Below are positions 49,715 to 59,724 of a DNA stretch of 64,000 nucleotides, in pieces (the stretch's first letter is position 1; every line of letters starts with the position of its first letter). The notes under the pieces are model-generated. The model worked only from the letters and a program-made list of their open reading frames with translations. It did no database searches and was not told the DNA's origin. The stretch comes from Lacimicrobium alkaliphilum (GTDB lineage Bacteria > Pseudomonadota > Gammaproteobacteria > Enterobacterales > Alteromonadaceae): contig NZ_CP013650.1 of NCBI RefSeq assembly GCF_001466725.1, positions 1,798,001-1,862,000 of the forward strand. Reading direction: 5' to 3'. The translations under genes and the position numbers were made by a program.

Positions 49715-50923
49715 TTATTTGGCTCGATTGGTATCAACCAGTACTGATTTAACGGTCAGATGGCTGTGCAGGGTTTTATGTACCGGGCATTTATTGGCAA
49801 TCTCTAACAGCCGCTGGCGCTGGGCCTGATCCAGCTCTCCTTTGAGCGTGATTTGGCGTTCAATCACTTCCAGATTATCACCTTCACAATCCGCGCAGTC
49901 CTTGCCATGTTGGCGCTGATGGCTGAGGGTTACCTCCACGTGCTCCAGCGGTAGCTTTTTATGCGTGGCATACATTCTCAGCGTCATGGCGGTGCAGGCG
50001 CCTAATGCGGCCAGCAGATGCTCATAAGGATCGGGGCCCATATTCTCTCCACCCATGTCTTTGGGCTCATCGGCCAGCCAGTAATGGCTGTCACTGCTGA
50101 CATGCTGGGTGAATTTGTGGTTTTTCTCCGCCACCTTAACCTGGCCTGGTGCAACGTTGGTCTGCGGTTGCACAGGACTGATGTAACGGCCGGCCCAGGC
50201 TGAGATAACATTGGCGGCGTATTCGGCATCGGCTTTTCGGGTTAAAAGGTGATCGGCATCGTCAAGACTGATAAAGCTTTTTGGATGCCTGGCATCCTGA
50301 TAAATCTTCTCAGCTTCATTAATACTGACCTGGGTGTCGCCAGGTGCATGCATAATTAACAGCGCTTTGTTCAGCTGTGTAAGCCCCATGCCCTGGTATT
50401 GGTCGATATCATCCAGAAACTGTTTTTGAATGTGAAAGTGGCGATGACCCAGTCTGACCCGGGCCTGACCCTGTTGCTCAATCTGTTCTACGGCATCGCC
50501 AAAATTCTTAATCACATGGCTGGCATTGTAAGGTGCACCGATAGTGACCAGCGCTTTAACTTCCGGCACCTTGTCTGCCATTGCCAGTATCGCCGCACCG
50601 CCAAGGCTGTGACCAATCAGAAGCTGCGGCGCCTGATAATTCTGGCGCAAAAACTCACAGGCCTTGAGTAAATCCCCGATATTGGAGGAAAAATTAGTAT
50701 TGGCAAAATCGCCGTCACTGTTACCAAGGCCGGTAAAGTCAAAGCGCAACACCGCGATACCCTTTTGGGTAAGGGCTCTGGCAATACGTGAAGCCGCCGC
50801 AATGTCTTTGGTACAGGTAAAGCAGTGGGCGAACAGGGTATAACAGCGTGGGGGACTCAGTGGCATCTCGAGCAGGCCGCTTAAATTACCGTCACTGCCA
50901 GCAAAACTGACCTCGATGCGCAT
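49715..50923 (-). CDS. Alpha/beta hydrolase fused to an OsmC domain
   Basis: A 402-residue fusion. Residues 1-255 are an alpha/beta hydrolase with [20 protein letters not shown], nucleophile elbow [25 protein letters not shown] and a late His in LDDADHLL. Residues about 265-395 are OsmC-like, with the two reactive cysteines in [15 protein letters not shown] and [11 protein letters not shown], plus a CADCEGD pair in the loop. OsmC proteins reduce organic hydroperoxides with thiols; the fusion suggests hydrolysis and reduction of related fatty-acid or ester substrates. Monocistronic. Confidence 0.9.
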   Translation of the reverse strand: MRIEVSFAGSDGNLSGLLEMPLSPPRCYTLFAHCFTCTKDIAAASRIARALTQKGIAVLRFDFTGLGNSDGDFANTNFSSNIGDLLKACEFLRQNYQAPQLLIGHSLGGAAILAMADKVPEVKALVTIGAPYNASHVIKNFGDAVEQIEQQGQARVRLGHRHFHIQKQFLDDIDQYQGMGLTQLNKALLIMHAPGDTQVSINEAEKIYQDARHPKSFISLDDADHLLTRKADAEYAANVISAWAGRYISPVQPQTNVAPGQVKVAEKNHKFTQHVSSDSHYWLADEPKDMGGENMGPDPYEHLLAALGACTAMTLRMYATHKKLPLEHVEVTLSHQRQHGKDCADCEGDNLEVIERQITLKGELDQAQRQRLLEIANKCPVHKTLHSHLTVKSVLVDTNRAK

Positions 50924-51003
50924 GGTTTTTTCCTTAACAGGGATAACTGAGCGTTATGATGCCAGTTATCCCCGTTAAACAACAGTGCAGGAATTAAGCG
51001 GGT

Positions 51004-54000
51004 TTATGCACCACTAATCCGGCTCACCAGTGCTTTGCTGTTGGCGATCATCTGGCCGGTTTTCTGGCGCAGTTTCAACAATAGCAAATAGGTCAGTGGC
51101 AGCAACAGCAGGCTGGTCAGGGTTGAGAACAGCAAGCCGCCAATGATAGCAATTGCCATGGGTGAGTAGGGCGGGCCGTCACCACCAATCTGTGTACCGC
51201 CCAGCGCCAGAGGTATCAGTCCCAGAATGGTAGTGGCGACGGTCATCAGTATCGGCCGGACTCTGTTCAGGCAGCCTTCGATAATGGCGTCAGTGGCTTT
51301 ATAGCCTTCGTCAATAAGCTGATTCACCCGATCAACCAGCACGATACCGTTATTGACCACGATACCCATCAGGATCAACATCCCTATCATGCCCATAATC
51401 GACATCGAGGTGCCGGTGAGCAAAAAGGCCCAGAATACCCCGGTAAAGGAAAACAGCAGTGAGGTGATTACGGCAGTGGGTAACAGCAGGGATTCAAACA
51501 ATGCGGCCATCACGATATAAATCATACACACAGCCAGCAGCATATTGATCTGCATCACCGATTCATTTTCATTCTGATTACGGAAACTGCCATCCAGCGT
51601 CCAGCTGTAGCCGGCGGGCAGCTCAATGTTAGCCATAATATTTTCAATACCTTTGCGGGCCTGTTCCAGTGTGGCAACTTCTTCAAGATTAGCGCCGATA
51701 GCCAGAGCGGTCTGACGATGGTAACGGCGAATCTCAGAAAGCCTTGGCACGATGCGGATATCGGCCAGCATATCCAGGGTCACATTCTGGGTTTCACTGC
51801 GTTTGACGGTAAGGTTTTTAAGCGCCTCTACCGAATGTTGCAGATTTTCATCAAACATCAGGCGAATATCCACCTCTCCGGTGTCACCATGGCGGAAGGT
51901 GCGCAGATTATTGCCGCGCAGAGCCGTGGTGACCACATTGGCCACGTCTTCGGCGCTGATGCCGAAACGAAAGGCTTTCTGCCTGTCTACCAATATCTGC
52001 AGCTCTTCTTTGTCGGCGCTGATATCGGCGCGCACATCGGTCAGGCCCGGTACCGATTTAAGTACAGGCACAATACGATCGGCCATTTCCATCAGTACCT
52101 CAGAAGACTGGCCGAGCAGGGTCAGACGCACACCACCGTTTTGTTGATTCCAGCTGAAGCTGGGTTTAGCTCTGACAAAAGACGGAAAATCCTCCTTGAT
52201 CATTTCCTTGATCTTGTTCTGCTTAATCGGTAATTCGTCATTCAGGGTAATACCTGATACGGCATGGCCGGTATTGTAATAGCTGTACACCTGTTTGATA
52301 TGGAACCGCTGCTGATTGGCATACAAATAGGCTTCCATGCGATCCACTTCTTTTTCTACTTCTTCAAGGCTGTAGTTACCCTGAATATTGTAATTAAGCC
52401 ACAGCTGATTATTGGGGTTCTCATTATCCTGATCGCTGCTGACCACCCCCATGGGGATTGCGGTGCTGATCAGAATTCCCAGAGCAATCAACGCGGTTTT
52501 GCCCTGATGAGCCAGGGTCCAGTGAAGGGCTGACTGATACAGACGCCGGAAGCGCCCTGGTCCGCGATCATTCTGCTTGCGCCTTGGCTTCAGGCGGCTG
52601 GTCAGAAGTGGGATCAGGGTCTGGGCAATCAGCAAAGAGGCGAACAGAGAAATACAAATAGCGATCGCCACATGTTCCAGAAATACCGTGACATTGACCT
52701 TTGTGCCGATAATATTGGGTAAGAATACAATCGCGGTAGTGGCAGTACCGGCGATGACCGCCAGGCTGACCTTGGAGACACCGGCCTTAGTGGCTTTAAT
52801 GGCATCGGGCTCGGATTCTTTTTCATGGAAGATGCTCTCAGTGACCACCACCGCATTATCAACCAGCATCCCCACCGCCAGCATCAGGCCCATCATTGAC
52901 AGTATATTCAGGCTGTAACCCATAAAATACATACAGGCCAGCGCGATACAGATGGAAAAGGGCACAGATAACACCACTATCAGGGTGCTGGTCCACTGAC
53001 GTAAGAAGCCGTACAGCACCAGTACCGAGAGCAGGGCACCGATCAAACCCGCCTGCAGCAGATCGCTGAGTGACTCTGTGACGCTGTCTGCTTCATCCTG
53101 CATGATAAACAGCTTGATACCGTTAAAGGCCGGATTGTCATTGGCCTGGTCTATCACATCCAGTACCGCCTGAGAAACCTCGACCAGATTGCTGGTGGAT
53201 TCGCGGAAAATATTCAGGCCGATGGCATAGCTGCGATCCAGGTGGCGGCCTTCGGTGCGTTTGGGACTTTCATAATTGATATCGGCAATGTCTTTGAGGT
53301 GAATGCCCCGGCGGACGATCAGATCTTCAATCTCTTGTTTTGAGCGAAACTCACCCTGAGGGTTGACCATAATCTTCTGGTTTAAATCTTCTATATGACC
53401 GGCGCTCATGGAGAAATTGGCATCCCTGAGGGTCTTGCTCAGTTCATTGACATCCACATGCAAGGCGGCGATACGGTTTGAGTCAAGGCGTATGGCAATT
53501 TGCTTTTTGAGCACACCGTAAAGCTCCACTTTGGAGACACCGGGTACCCGCTCGATGGGCATTTTCAGATTGCGTTCAAGCAGATCATAGGCGTTGGACA
53601 GGTCCCGCTCGCTGGATATGCGCAGTTGAAAGATTGGCATATCATTGGTGTTGAACTTGTATACCAGAACCCGTTCCACATCCTGGGGCAGTTCGTCGCG
53701 GATGGCATCGATCTGTTCTCGGGCTTCGATACTCTTGGCACTGATATTCTCATCCCAGGCAAACTCAAGGAAGATTTCCGCTCTGTCTTCATTGGAAGTG
53801 GAGGTCATGCGCTTGATACCGGAGAGGGTGGCCAACGCCTCCTCTACCGGCTTGGTGATCATCCTCTCAACTTCAGCCGGGCTGGCGTCTTTGTAGGGCA
53901 CCTGCACCACGAGCTGCGGAATATCGATGCCGGGAAATTTCTCCAGTGGCAGCAGCCGGCTTGCGAGCAGCCCCATCAGCAGCATGGAAAAGAAAAACAT

Positions 54001-54069
54001 GCACAGAGTAACGGGTTTGCGGATAGCAAAGGCGGCCAGTGAGGCGCCCATATTATCAAACTGCTTCAT
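51004..54069 (-). CDS. RND efflux permease (HAE-1/AcrB-like), second permease of the operon
   Basis: A 1021-residue permease from ATG 54069, chosen because GGGGAG precedes it and the upstream frame lies in the previous gene. It has 12 transmembrane helices with large periplasmic loops: TM1 IRKPVTLCMFFFSMLLMGLL, TM4 GLMLAVGMLVDNAVVVTESI (one Asp, the second AcrB Asp is Asn), and in the second half GMIGMLILMGIVVNNGIVLV. It overlaps the preceding permease gene by 14 bases. Two permeases with one adaptor suggest a mixed trimer like MdtBC. No outer-membrane channel gene is present. Confidence 0.9.
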   Translation of the reverse strand: MKQFDNMGASLAAFAIRKPVTLCMFFFSMLLMGLLASRLLPLEKFPGIDIPQLVVQVPYKDASPAEVERMITKPVEEALATLSGIKRMTSTSNEDRAEIFLEFAWDENISAKSIEAREQIDAIRDELPQDVERVLVYKFNTNDMPIFQLRISSERDLSNAYDLLERNLKMPIERVPGVSKVELYGVLKKQIAIRLDSNRIAALHVDVNELSKTLRDANFSMSAGHIEDLNQKIMVNPQGEFRSKQEIEDLIVRRGIHLKDIADINYESPKRTEGRHLDRSYAIGLNIFRESTSNLVEVSQAVLDVIDQANDNPAFNGIKLFIMQDEADSVTESLSDLLQAGLIGALLSVLVLYGFLRQWTSTLIVVLSVPFSICIALACMYFMGYSLNILSMMGLMLAVGMLVDNAVVVTESIFHEKESEPDAIKATKAGVSKVSLAVIAGTATTAIVFLPNIIGTKVNVTVFLEHVAIAICISLFASLLIAQTLIPLLTSRLKPRRKQNDRGPGRFRRLYQSALHWTLAHQGKTALIALGILISTAIPMGVVSSDQDNENPNNQLWLNYNIQGNYSLEEVEKEVDRMEAYLYANQQRFHIKQVYSYYNTGHAVSGITLNDELPIKQNKIKEMIKEDFPSFVRAKPSFSWNQQNGGVRLTLLGQSSEVLMEMADRIVPVLKSVPGLTDVRADISADKEELQILVDRQKAFRFGISAEDVANVVTTALRGNNLRTFRHGDTGEVDIRLMFDENLQHSVEALKNLTVKRSETQNVTLDMLADIRIVPRLSEIRRYHRQTALAIGANLEEVATLEQARKGIENIMANIELPAGYSWTLDGSFRNQNENESVMQINMLLAVCMIYIVMAALFESLLLPTAVITSLLFSFTGVFWAFLLTGTSMSIMGMIGMLILMGIVVNNGIVLVDRVNQLIDEGYKATDAIIEGCLNRVRPILMTVATTILGLIPLALGGTQIGGDGPPYSPMAIAIIGGLLFSTLTSLLLLPLTYLLLLKLRQKTGQMIANSKALVSRISGA

Positions 54070-57000
54070 GGCTAAGCTCCCCATTAACAGACGCCGGGAC
54101 AAAGGCCTTGCGATCAAACAGGCTGTAAAGCACCGGGATCAGCAGCAGGGTGAGCAGGGTGGCAAAGGCCAGCCCCCAGATCACGGTCACCGCCATGGGA
54201 GTGCGGATTTCTGCACCTTCACCCAGGCCCAGCGCCATGGGTAATAAGCCTAAGGTGGTGGTGAGTGTGGTCATCAGTATCGGTCGCAGACGGCTGCTGG
54301 CGGCCTCGAAAATGGCACTGTGTTTGTCGCTGCCGGCGGCGCGAAGCTGATTGATTCGGTCCACCAGTACGATGGCGTTGTTGACCACAATACCGGCAAG
54401 CATAATCAACCCGATAAACACCACCACGCTGATATGGGTGCCGCTCAGATACAGGCCGTAAATGGAGCCAGCGCAGGCCAGCGGCACAGTAAACAGGATC
54501 AGAAACGGATGCAGCAAGGACTCAAACTGTGAGGCCATCACCAGATAAACCATAAATATCGCCAGCAGCAGGGCCAGTTTGAGGGAATCGAAAGATACCT
54601 GCATTTCTTCATTCTGGCCGGCCACACGGGCCTGCATAGTCAGTGGCAGGTTCAACTGATTCACCAGCTGTTTGGCCGCCAGCGCCCCTTCGCCGAGATC
54701 GCCATAAGCCAGGTTAGCCGAGATGATGGCTACCCGCTCCTGACCTATCCGGGTGATTTCGCTTGGGCCCACTGACATCTGAATGTCGGCCACCGCATCC
54801 AGCACAATGGCCGGGCTTTGCCCCGGGTTGACAATCATATTGCCGATATCGGTAATGGAATCCCGTTGATCTGCCTGGCTGCGCACCAGAATGTCCACCT
54901 TGCGATCATCGATGGAATAGCGGCTGGCGATCTCACCGCCTATTTTAGCGGACACCAGTTTTGCCACATCAGAGGCGGTCAGCCCTAACTGGGCCAGTTT
55001 GGCGTGATTAAAATAGATCTTCAGCTCAGGATGACCGGCTTCAAGACTGGACTTAATATCCACAAAACGATCCTGTTGTTGCATCATGGCGACCAGCCGG
55101 TCGGCCTGGCGTGACAATGCGCCGAGCTCATAGCCGGTGATTTCAATCTCCAGCGGCGTGCTGAAACTGAACAGCTGCGGGCTGCCGAACTTGGCTTTAA
55201 CACCGGGTTGTGTGCGCAGATACTCGCGCATCTGCTCTTTTACCTTAAGTTCATCCTCAGCGCTGCTGTCGGCACTCATCACCACATTAAGTTTGCCCCA
55301 GTAGTCGCCGCCCTGTGCACTGGAGGCATTCATCAGACTGCCGGTACCGGCCAGCGAGTAGGTACGTTCAACTTTATCCAGTGCGTTGGTAAAATCGGTC
55401 AGTCCGGCGATGATGGTATCGGTTTGTTCAAGCCGGGCACCGGTTGGCAGGTTCACTTCTACGTGGAATTCACCCTGTGCCATAGACGGAATCAGTTCCA
55501 TGCCCAGTCTTGGCAGCAATAACACCGAAGCCAGAGACAGGCCAACAATGCTGAACAGTACCAGTATCCGCTGTTTCAGTGCACGGGCCAGTACGGCGGC
55601 ATAAAAGCCCTCGATGGCGCTGAACAGGCGGTCGAAGGCCCAGAGTACCGGGCGCAGGATAACGCCGAAACACTTACCCAGTAACGCTTTAGTGCCGATG
55701 AGAAAGGTACTGAAGGCAAAGCTGATCAGATAGATGAGTCTGGATATCAGCCAGACCAGTTTGGCAAAGGGCCACAGCATAATGTTGATAATACGACTGA
55801 ACCTGCCTGGTGTTTTGGTTTTGTTGTCAGCACTGAGATCCAACTGGTCACGGGGGGCATCCGCTTGCGGCTGTTTTTCTCTGGAGGCCAGCATGGGGAT
55901 CAGGGTCAGAGCTACCACCAAGGATACACCCAGGGCGAACGTCACGGTCAGGGCCTGATCGCTGAACAACTGCCCCGCAATGCCTTTTACGAACACCAGT
56001 GGGAAAAATACCGCCATAGTAGTGAGGGTGGAGGCCACGATGGCGCTGGACACTTCTTTAGTGCCTTTGGCCGCAGCCTCGGTTTTGTCTGTATTGTGCT
56101 GTTTATGACGGTCGATATTTTCCAGCACCACAATACTGTTATCCACCAATAAACCGATAGCCAGGGCAATGCCGCCTAAGCTCATGATATTCAGGCTGAT
56201 ATCATTAGCGTACATCAGGTTGAAGGTGGCGATTATAGACACCGGAATCGACAGTGAAATGATCAGGGTGGGCCAGAGGTTTTTAAGAAACAGATACAGC
56301 ACCACCATGGCCAGCAGGCCGCCGACGATACCGGCGGATTTCACCTGTTCGATGGCGCTGGCGATAAAGCGGGACTGATCGTAGACCTTGGCTAACTGAT
56401 AACTGCCAGGCAGCTCCTTTTTAACCTGCTCAAGACGCTGACGCACATTTTCGGCCACCTGAACGGTGTTGGCATCGCCCTCTTTATAAATGGCGATTTC
56501 CACGCCCTCAAGGCCATCGAAGCGGGTGATGGCATCACGCTCTTTGTGGCTGTCACGTACCTCGGCGATATCCATAAGGCGTATATGCCGGCCTTCGCGG
56601 GTGGCCACAAACAGGTGACGCATCTGATCCAGATCGCGGAACTGATTTAAGGTGCGTACCAGGTATTCGCGGCTGCCTTCCTGTACCCGGCCGCCTGAGC
56701 TGTTTATATTCTCTGCTTTGAGTCGCTGAATAACTTCGTCCATGGTGATATTCAGCTGACTGGCTTTTTGTTGGTTCACCAATACCTGAATCTCATTTTC
56801 CAGTCCGCCGCCGACTTTGACTGAGGCTACCCCGTTTACCGACTCCAGCTTGCGCTTGATTTGTTCTTCGGCAAATACCCGCAGGCGTTTGTGGGCCTGC
56901 AGGTCGCCGGGCAGCAGGTCGCTTTGGGTCAGGCCCAGTCGCAGAACAGGATCCATATCCGGGTTAAAACGCATCAGCAGCGGTTTTTTCACATCCAGAG

Positions 57001-57352
57001 GCAATTGCAGTACATCGAGTTTCTCACGCACGTCGAGACTGGCCATATCCATATCTGTACCCCATTCAAACTCGAGGATGACGTCAGACTGGCCAGCTTT
57101 GGACATGGATTTCACGCTGCGCACACCCTTGACCACACCGATGCTCTCTTCCACCGGCTTTGACACCAGCTGTTCCACTTCCGCTGGCGCGGCACCAGGG
57201 TAGTCGGCTCGAATAGTCAGGGTAGGGTAGGAAAGTTCAGGCAGTAAATTCAGTGCCAGTCTTGATAATGACACCATGCCAAACAGCATGATGGCAAAGG
57301 TAAACATGCACACGGTAACCGGCCGTTTTACGGCAATATCCACAATACTCAT
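54056..57352 (-). CDS. RND efflux permease (HAE-1/AcrB-like) with enlarged central segment
   Basis: A 1098-residue permease: IAVKRPVTVCMFTFAIMLFG, PGAAPAEVEQLVSKPVEESI, TM4 GGIALAIGLLVDNSIVVLEN and VFIGLIMLAGIVVNNAIVLV. Between TM6 and TM7 (about residues 495-605) it has an extended stretch (PGRFSRIINIMLWPFAKLVW, LIYLISFAFSTFLIGTKALL) that adds roughly 60 residues compared with AcrB. It follows the adaptor gene by 18 bases and overlaps the second permease. A role in export of hydrophobic compounds or lipids is inferred. Confidence 0.9.
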   Translation of the reverse strand: MSIVDIAVKRPVTVCMFTFAIMLFGMVSLSRLALNLLPELSYPTLTIRADYPGAAPAEVEQLVSKPVEESIGVVKGVRSVKSMSKAGQSDVILEFEWGTDMDMASLDVREKLDVLQLPLDVKKPLLMRFNPDMDPVLRLGLTQSDLLPGDLQAHKRLRVFAEEQIKRKLESVNGVASVKVGGGLENEIQVLVNQQKASQLNITMDEVIQRLKAENINSSGGRVQEGSREYLVRTLNQFRDLDQMRHLFVATREGRHIRLMDIAEVRDSHKERDAITRFDGLEGVEIAIYKEGDANTVQVAENVRQRLEQVKKELPGSYQLAKVYDQSRFIASAIEQVKSAGIVGGLLAMVVLYLFLKNLWPTLIISLSIPVSIIATFNLMYANDISLNIMSLGGIALAIGLLVDNSIVVLENIDRHKQHNTDKTEAAAKGTKEVSSAIVASTLTTMAVFFPLVFVKGIAGQLFSDQALTVTFALGVSLVVALTLIPMLASREKQPQADAPRDQLDLSADNKTKTPGRFSRIINIMLWPFAKLVWLISRLIYLISFAFSTFLIGTKALLGKCFGVILRPVLWAFDRLFSAIEGFYAAVLARALKQRILVLFSIVGLSLASVLLLPRLGMELIPSMAQGEFHVEVNLPTGARLEQTDTIIAGLTDFTNALDKVERTYSLAGTGSLMNASSAQGGDYWGKLNVVMSADSSAEDELKVKEQMREYLRTQPGVKAKFGSPQLFSFSTPLEIEITGYELGALSRQADRLVAMMQQQDRFVDIKSSLEAGHPELKIYFNHAKLAQLGLTASDVAKLVSAKIGGEIASRYSIDDRKVDILVRSQADQRDSITDIGNMIVNPGQSPAIVLDAVADIQMSVGPSEITRIGQERVAIISANLAYGDLGEGALAAKQLVNQLNLPLTMQARVAGQNEEMQVSFDSLKLALLLAIFMVYLVMASQFESLLHPFLILFTVPLACAGSIYGLYLSGTHISVVVFIGLIMLAGIVVNNAIVLVDRINQLRAAGSDKHSAIFEAASSRLRPILMTTLTTTLGLLPMALGLGEGAEIRTPMAVTVIWGLAFATLLTLLLIPVLYSLFDRKAFVPASVNGELSHEAV

Positions 57353-57370
57353 AACAGATTCCTTCGGGAT

Positions 57371-58435
57371 TTAGCCGTTAACCACTTCGACGGTGGCCTG
57401 ATCTTTAAGGTTATGATGACCAGTGATCACCACCTGCTCATCACCACTAAGACCCTGCAGTACTTCTACTTTGTCGCCTTCACTAAAGCCTGTGACCACT
57501 TCCTGTTTGCTGGCAATGCCGTCTTTGACCACAAACACTGAAGTCTTGTCGTCGATATTCAGCATCGCGCGGCGGGGCAGCAAGGTGGCGTTCTGATGGG
57601 TAGCGTAATTGAGGTTTACCTGGGCAAACATACCGGCTTTAAGCTGGTTTTGTGGATTAGGAACCCGCAAAGTGACTTTAAAGGTGCCGGTCTGTGAATC
57701 GATAACCGGGCTGATACGTTCTACAAAGGCTTCAACCTGTTGTTCGCCTAATGCGGTGATGGTAAGACCGGCTGCCTGATCTTTATGCACGCTTGGCAGT
57801 TCTTTTTCCGGCAGATGAACCACACCATAGAGTTCTTTTTGCTGCACGATATGGAACATACGTTCGCGCTGGAACGACTCGGTCAGGTTGCCGACTTTGG
57901 CATTACGTTCTGCAATAAAGCCTGAAATCGGCGCCGTAATAGTGGTTTCAGCAAGATCCAGGCGGGCCAGATCCAGATCAGCTTTGGCGGCATCGTAAGC
58001 GGCGCTGAGTTTATCGAAGGTATCATCACTGACCAGCTTTCTTGCATGCATGTCACGGACTTTTTTCAGTTCTTTTTCGATACTGCTGAGGTTGGCCTGT
58101 GATCTGTCCAGATTAAGCTGATAACGCTCAGTCTCCAGTCGCGCCAGGGCTTGCCCTTTTTCCACATAGTCGCCTTCTTCCACCAGAATTTCGCGAATGA
58201 TGCCGGAGGCCCGGGCCACCACAAAGGCTTCTTCTTTGGCTTCCAGAATAGCGGTGGTGCTGTAGGCGGAGGAAATATCGCCTTTACTCAGACCTGCCAC
58301 CTCTACCGGGATGGCAATCACCTCTTTGGCCGTGTCGGTATTAGTTTTTGCATCGGCGCCACCACAACCGCTGAGCAGACTGGCGGAGGTGAATAATGAG
58401 AGGGCAAAGGCTGATTTAATCAATTTGTTATACAT
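57371..58435 (-). CDS. RND periplasmic adaptor (membrane fusion protein)
   Basis: A 354-residue lipoprotein with signal AFALSLFTSASLLSGC and lipidation at Cys24. It has the adaptor layout: barrel-sandwich strand ILVEEGDYVEKGQALARLET, hairpin helices (QLNLDRSQANLSSIEKELKK), second lipoyl half TTITAPISGFIAERNAKVGN, beta-barrel with PEKELPSVHKDQ and the C-terminal domain FVVKDGIASKQEVVTG. First gene of the operon; the two permeases follow. The outer-membrane partner must be encoded elsewhere. Confidence 0.92.
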   Translation of the reverse strand: MYNKLIKSAFALSLFTSASLLSGCGGADAKTNTDTAKEVIAIPVEVAGLSKGDISSAYSTTAILEAKEEAFVVARASGIIREILVEEGDYVEKGQALARLETERYQLNLDRSQANLSSIEKELKKVRDMHARKLVSDDTFDKLSAAYDAAKADLDLARLDLAETTITAPISGFIAERNAKVGNLTESFQRERMFHIVQQKELYGVVHLPEKELPSVHKDQAAGLTITALGEQQVEAFVERISPVIDSQTGTFKVTLRVPNPQNQLKAGMFAQVNLNYATHQNATLLPRRAMLNIDDKTSVFVVKDGIASKQEVVTGFSEGDKVEVLQGLSGDEQVVITGHHNLKDQATVEVVNG

Positions 58436-58758
58436 GTCCCTGATATCCTGGTGTTAGTGAATACATAATGACGAGTCTGTTAATCACATACTCTTTACTA
58501 ATTGTTTTTGCATAGCCTGTGCCAGATATAAAACCCTTTGAAAACAATATTATAGATAGGGCTTGTAATTGCGTTTAGTAAATCACGCCACTTGATTGAT
58601 AAATCTGACCAATAAATGACAAAACCTGATTAGTAGCGAAAAGGAAACACAAAAATAATAGCCGTGAACCGGGTGGTTCAGTAGCGGGGAATTGTAAGCA
58701 AATAAGTAATACCAAACCGCATAGTGCAATTATCTATGCGGATTGGTATTAACAGCAA
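58436..58758. other. 323-base gap: promoter of the RND operon and an inverted repeat
   Basis: No gene is supported. The part near 58436-58560 must hold the leftward promoter of the adaptor gene and is AT-rich. The part near 58707-58751 is the inverted repeat. The middle shows nothing notable. Confidence 0.5.
58707..58751. repeat. Large inverted repeat, interspersed-repeat type
   Basis: TAATACCAAACCGCATAG and CTATGCGGATTGGTATTA are complementary over 18 positions with one mismatch, separated by nine bases. It ends 7 bases before the 3' end of the desulfhydrase gene, so it can end that transcript. AATACCAA-type palindromes are common intergenic repeats in several marine gammaproteobacteria, from memory. 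Confidence 0.65.
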
Positions 58759-59724
58759 TCAGCTGATTTTATCGGCATAGGCAAACAGAGCCGGTGCGCC
58801 GCCGGTATGCCAGAACAGTACTCTGTCCTCAGCACTGAAATAACCCTGTCTGATTAAATCTAACAGACCGGCAAAGGCGCGACCGGTATACACAGGATCC
58901 AGTAAAATGGCCTCACTCTGGGCGAGGGTCTCAATGGCCTGTTTCTCAGCGTCACCCACTACCGCATAGCCACCACCGAGATAATCAGTATTAAGAAATA
59001 CATCCTGCTCGCTGAATGACTCAAGTCCAAGCTGCGCGGCAGTCTGATTGCTGAGCTCCAGCACCCGCCCGGCAAAGCTTTGCTCTGCTGATTCGGCCTT
59101 ATCGATACGGATACCCAGAATTTTTGTTTTAGCACCTGTCATTCTGGCCCCATTGAGCAACCCGGCATGGGTTCCCCCGGAAGCGGAGGCAAAAACAATA
59201 TGGCTGAATGCCAGTTCAGTTTGTTGTTGCAATTCGGCCATGGCATTGACATAGCCCAGGGCGCCGGTGACATTGGAGCCACCATAGGGCACCACAAACG
59301 GGCGCTTGTCAGCGCTTTTCAGGCTTTCAACCAGCGCCGGAATATCTTCACCTTTGCGCTTTTCACCGGCCCAGTGAATCCGTGCATTAAACAGCTTATC
59401 CAATAGCAGGTTACCGTTAACCTGCGCGGGCTCCTCGCCACCTAACACCAGATGACATTCCAGCCCCAGCCGCGCCGCCGCAGCGGCAGTTTGTCGACAG
59501 TGGTTAGACTGAATAGCACCGGCGGTAATAATGCAATCTGCCTTTTGCTCTGTGGCTTCGGCGAGAATATATTCCAGCTTACGGGTCTTGTTGCCGCCTA
59601 AGGCCAGGCCGGTAAGATCATCACGCTTAATCCACAGTTGTGGTCCTTTAAGGTGCTCGCTTAATCGCAGCATTGGTTCTACAGGAGTGGGCAAAATTCC
59701 CAACGGCAGTCGTTTAGTCAGCAT
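58759..59724 (-). CDS. D-cysteine desulfhydrase / ACC deaminase family PLP enzyme
   Basis: A 321-residue fold-type II PLP enzyme: LWIKRDDLTGLALGGNKTRK with the Schiff-base Lys in GGNKTRKLEY, ITAGAIQSNHCRQTAAAAAR, FASASGGTHAGLLNG for the phosphate loop and ILLDPVYTGRAFAGLLDLI. Members degrade D-cysteine to pyruvate, sulfide and ammonia or open the ACC ring; the sequence alone does not decide. Its start overlaps the MscS stop (TAATG), so it is last in the ydbH operon. Confidence 0.88.
   Translation of the reverse strand: MLTKRLPLGILPTPVEPMLRLSEHLKGPQLWIKRDDLTGLALGGNKTRKLEYILAEATEQKADCIITAGAIQSNHCRQTAAAAARLGLECHLVLGGEEPAQVNGNLLLDKLFNARIHWAGEKRKGEDIPALVESLKSADKRPFVVPYGGSNVTGALGYVNAMAELQQQTELAFSHIVFASASGGTHAGLLNGARMTGAKTKILGIRIDKAESAEQSFAGRVLELSNQTAAQLGLESFSEQDVFLNTDYLGGGYAVVGDAEKQAIETLAQSEAILLDPVYTGRAFAGLLDLIRQGYFSAEDRVLFWHTGGAPALFAYADKIS

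Noticed and set aside
51718..54042. Plus-strand frames of 171 and 180 codons opposite the RND permease
   Set aside because: No ribosome sites, no domain, fully inside conserved permease coding sequence.
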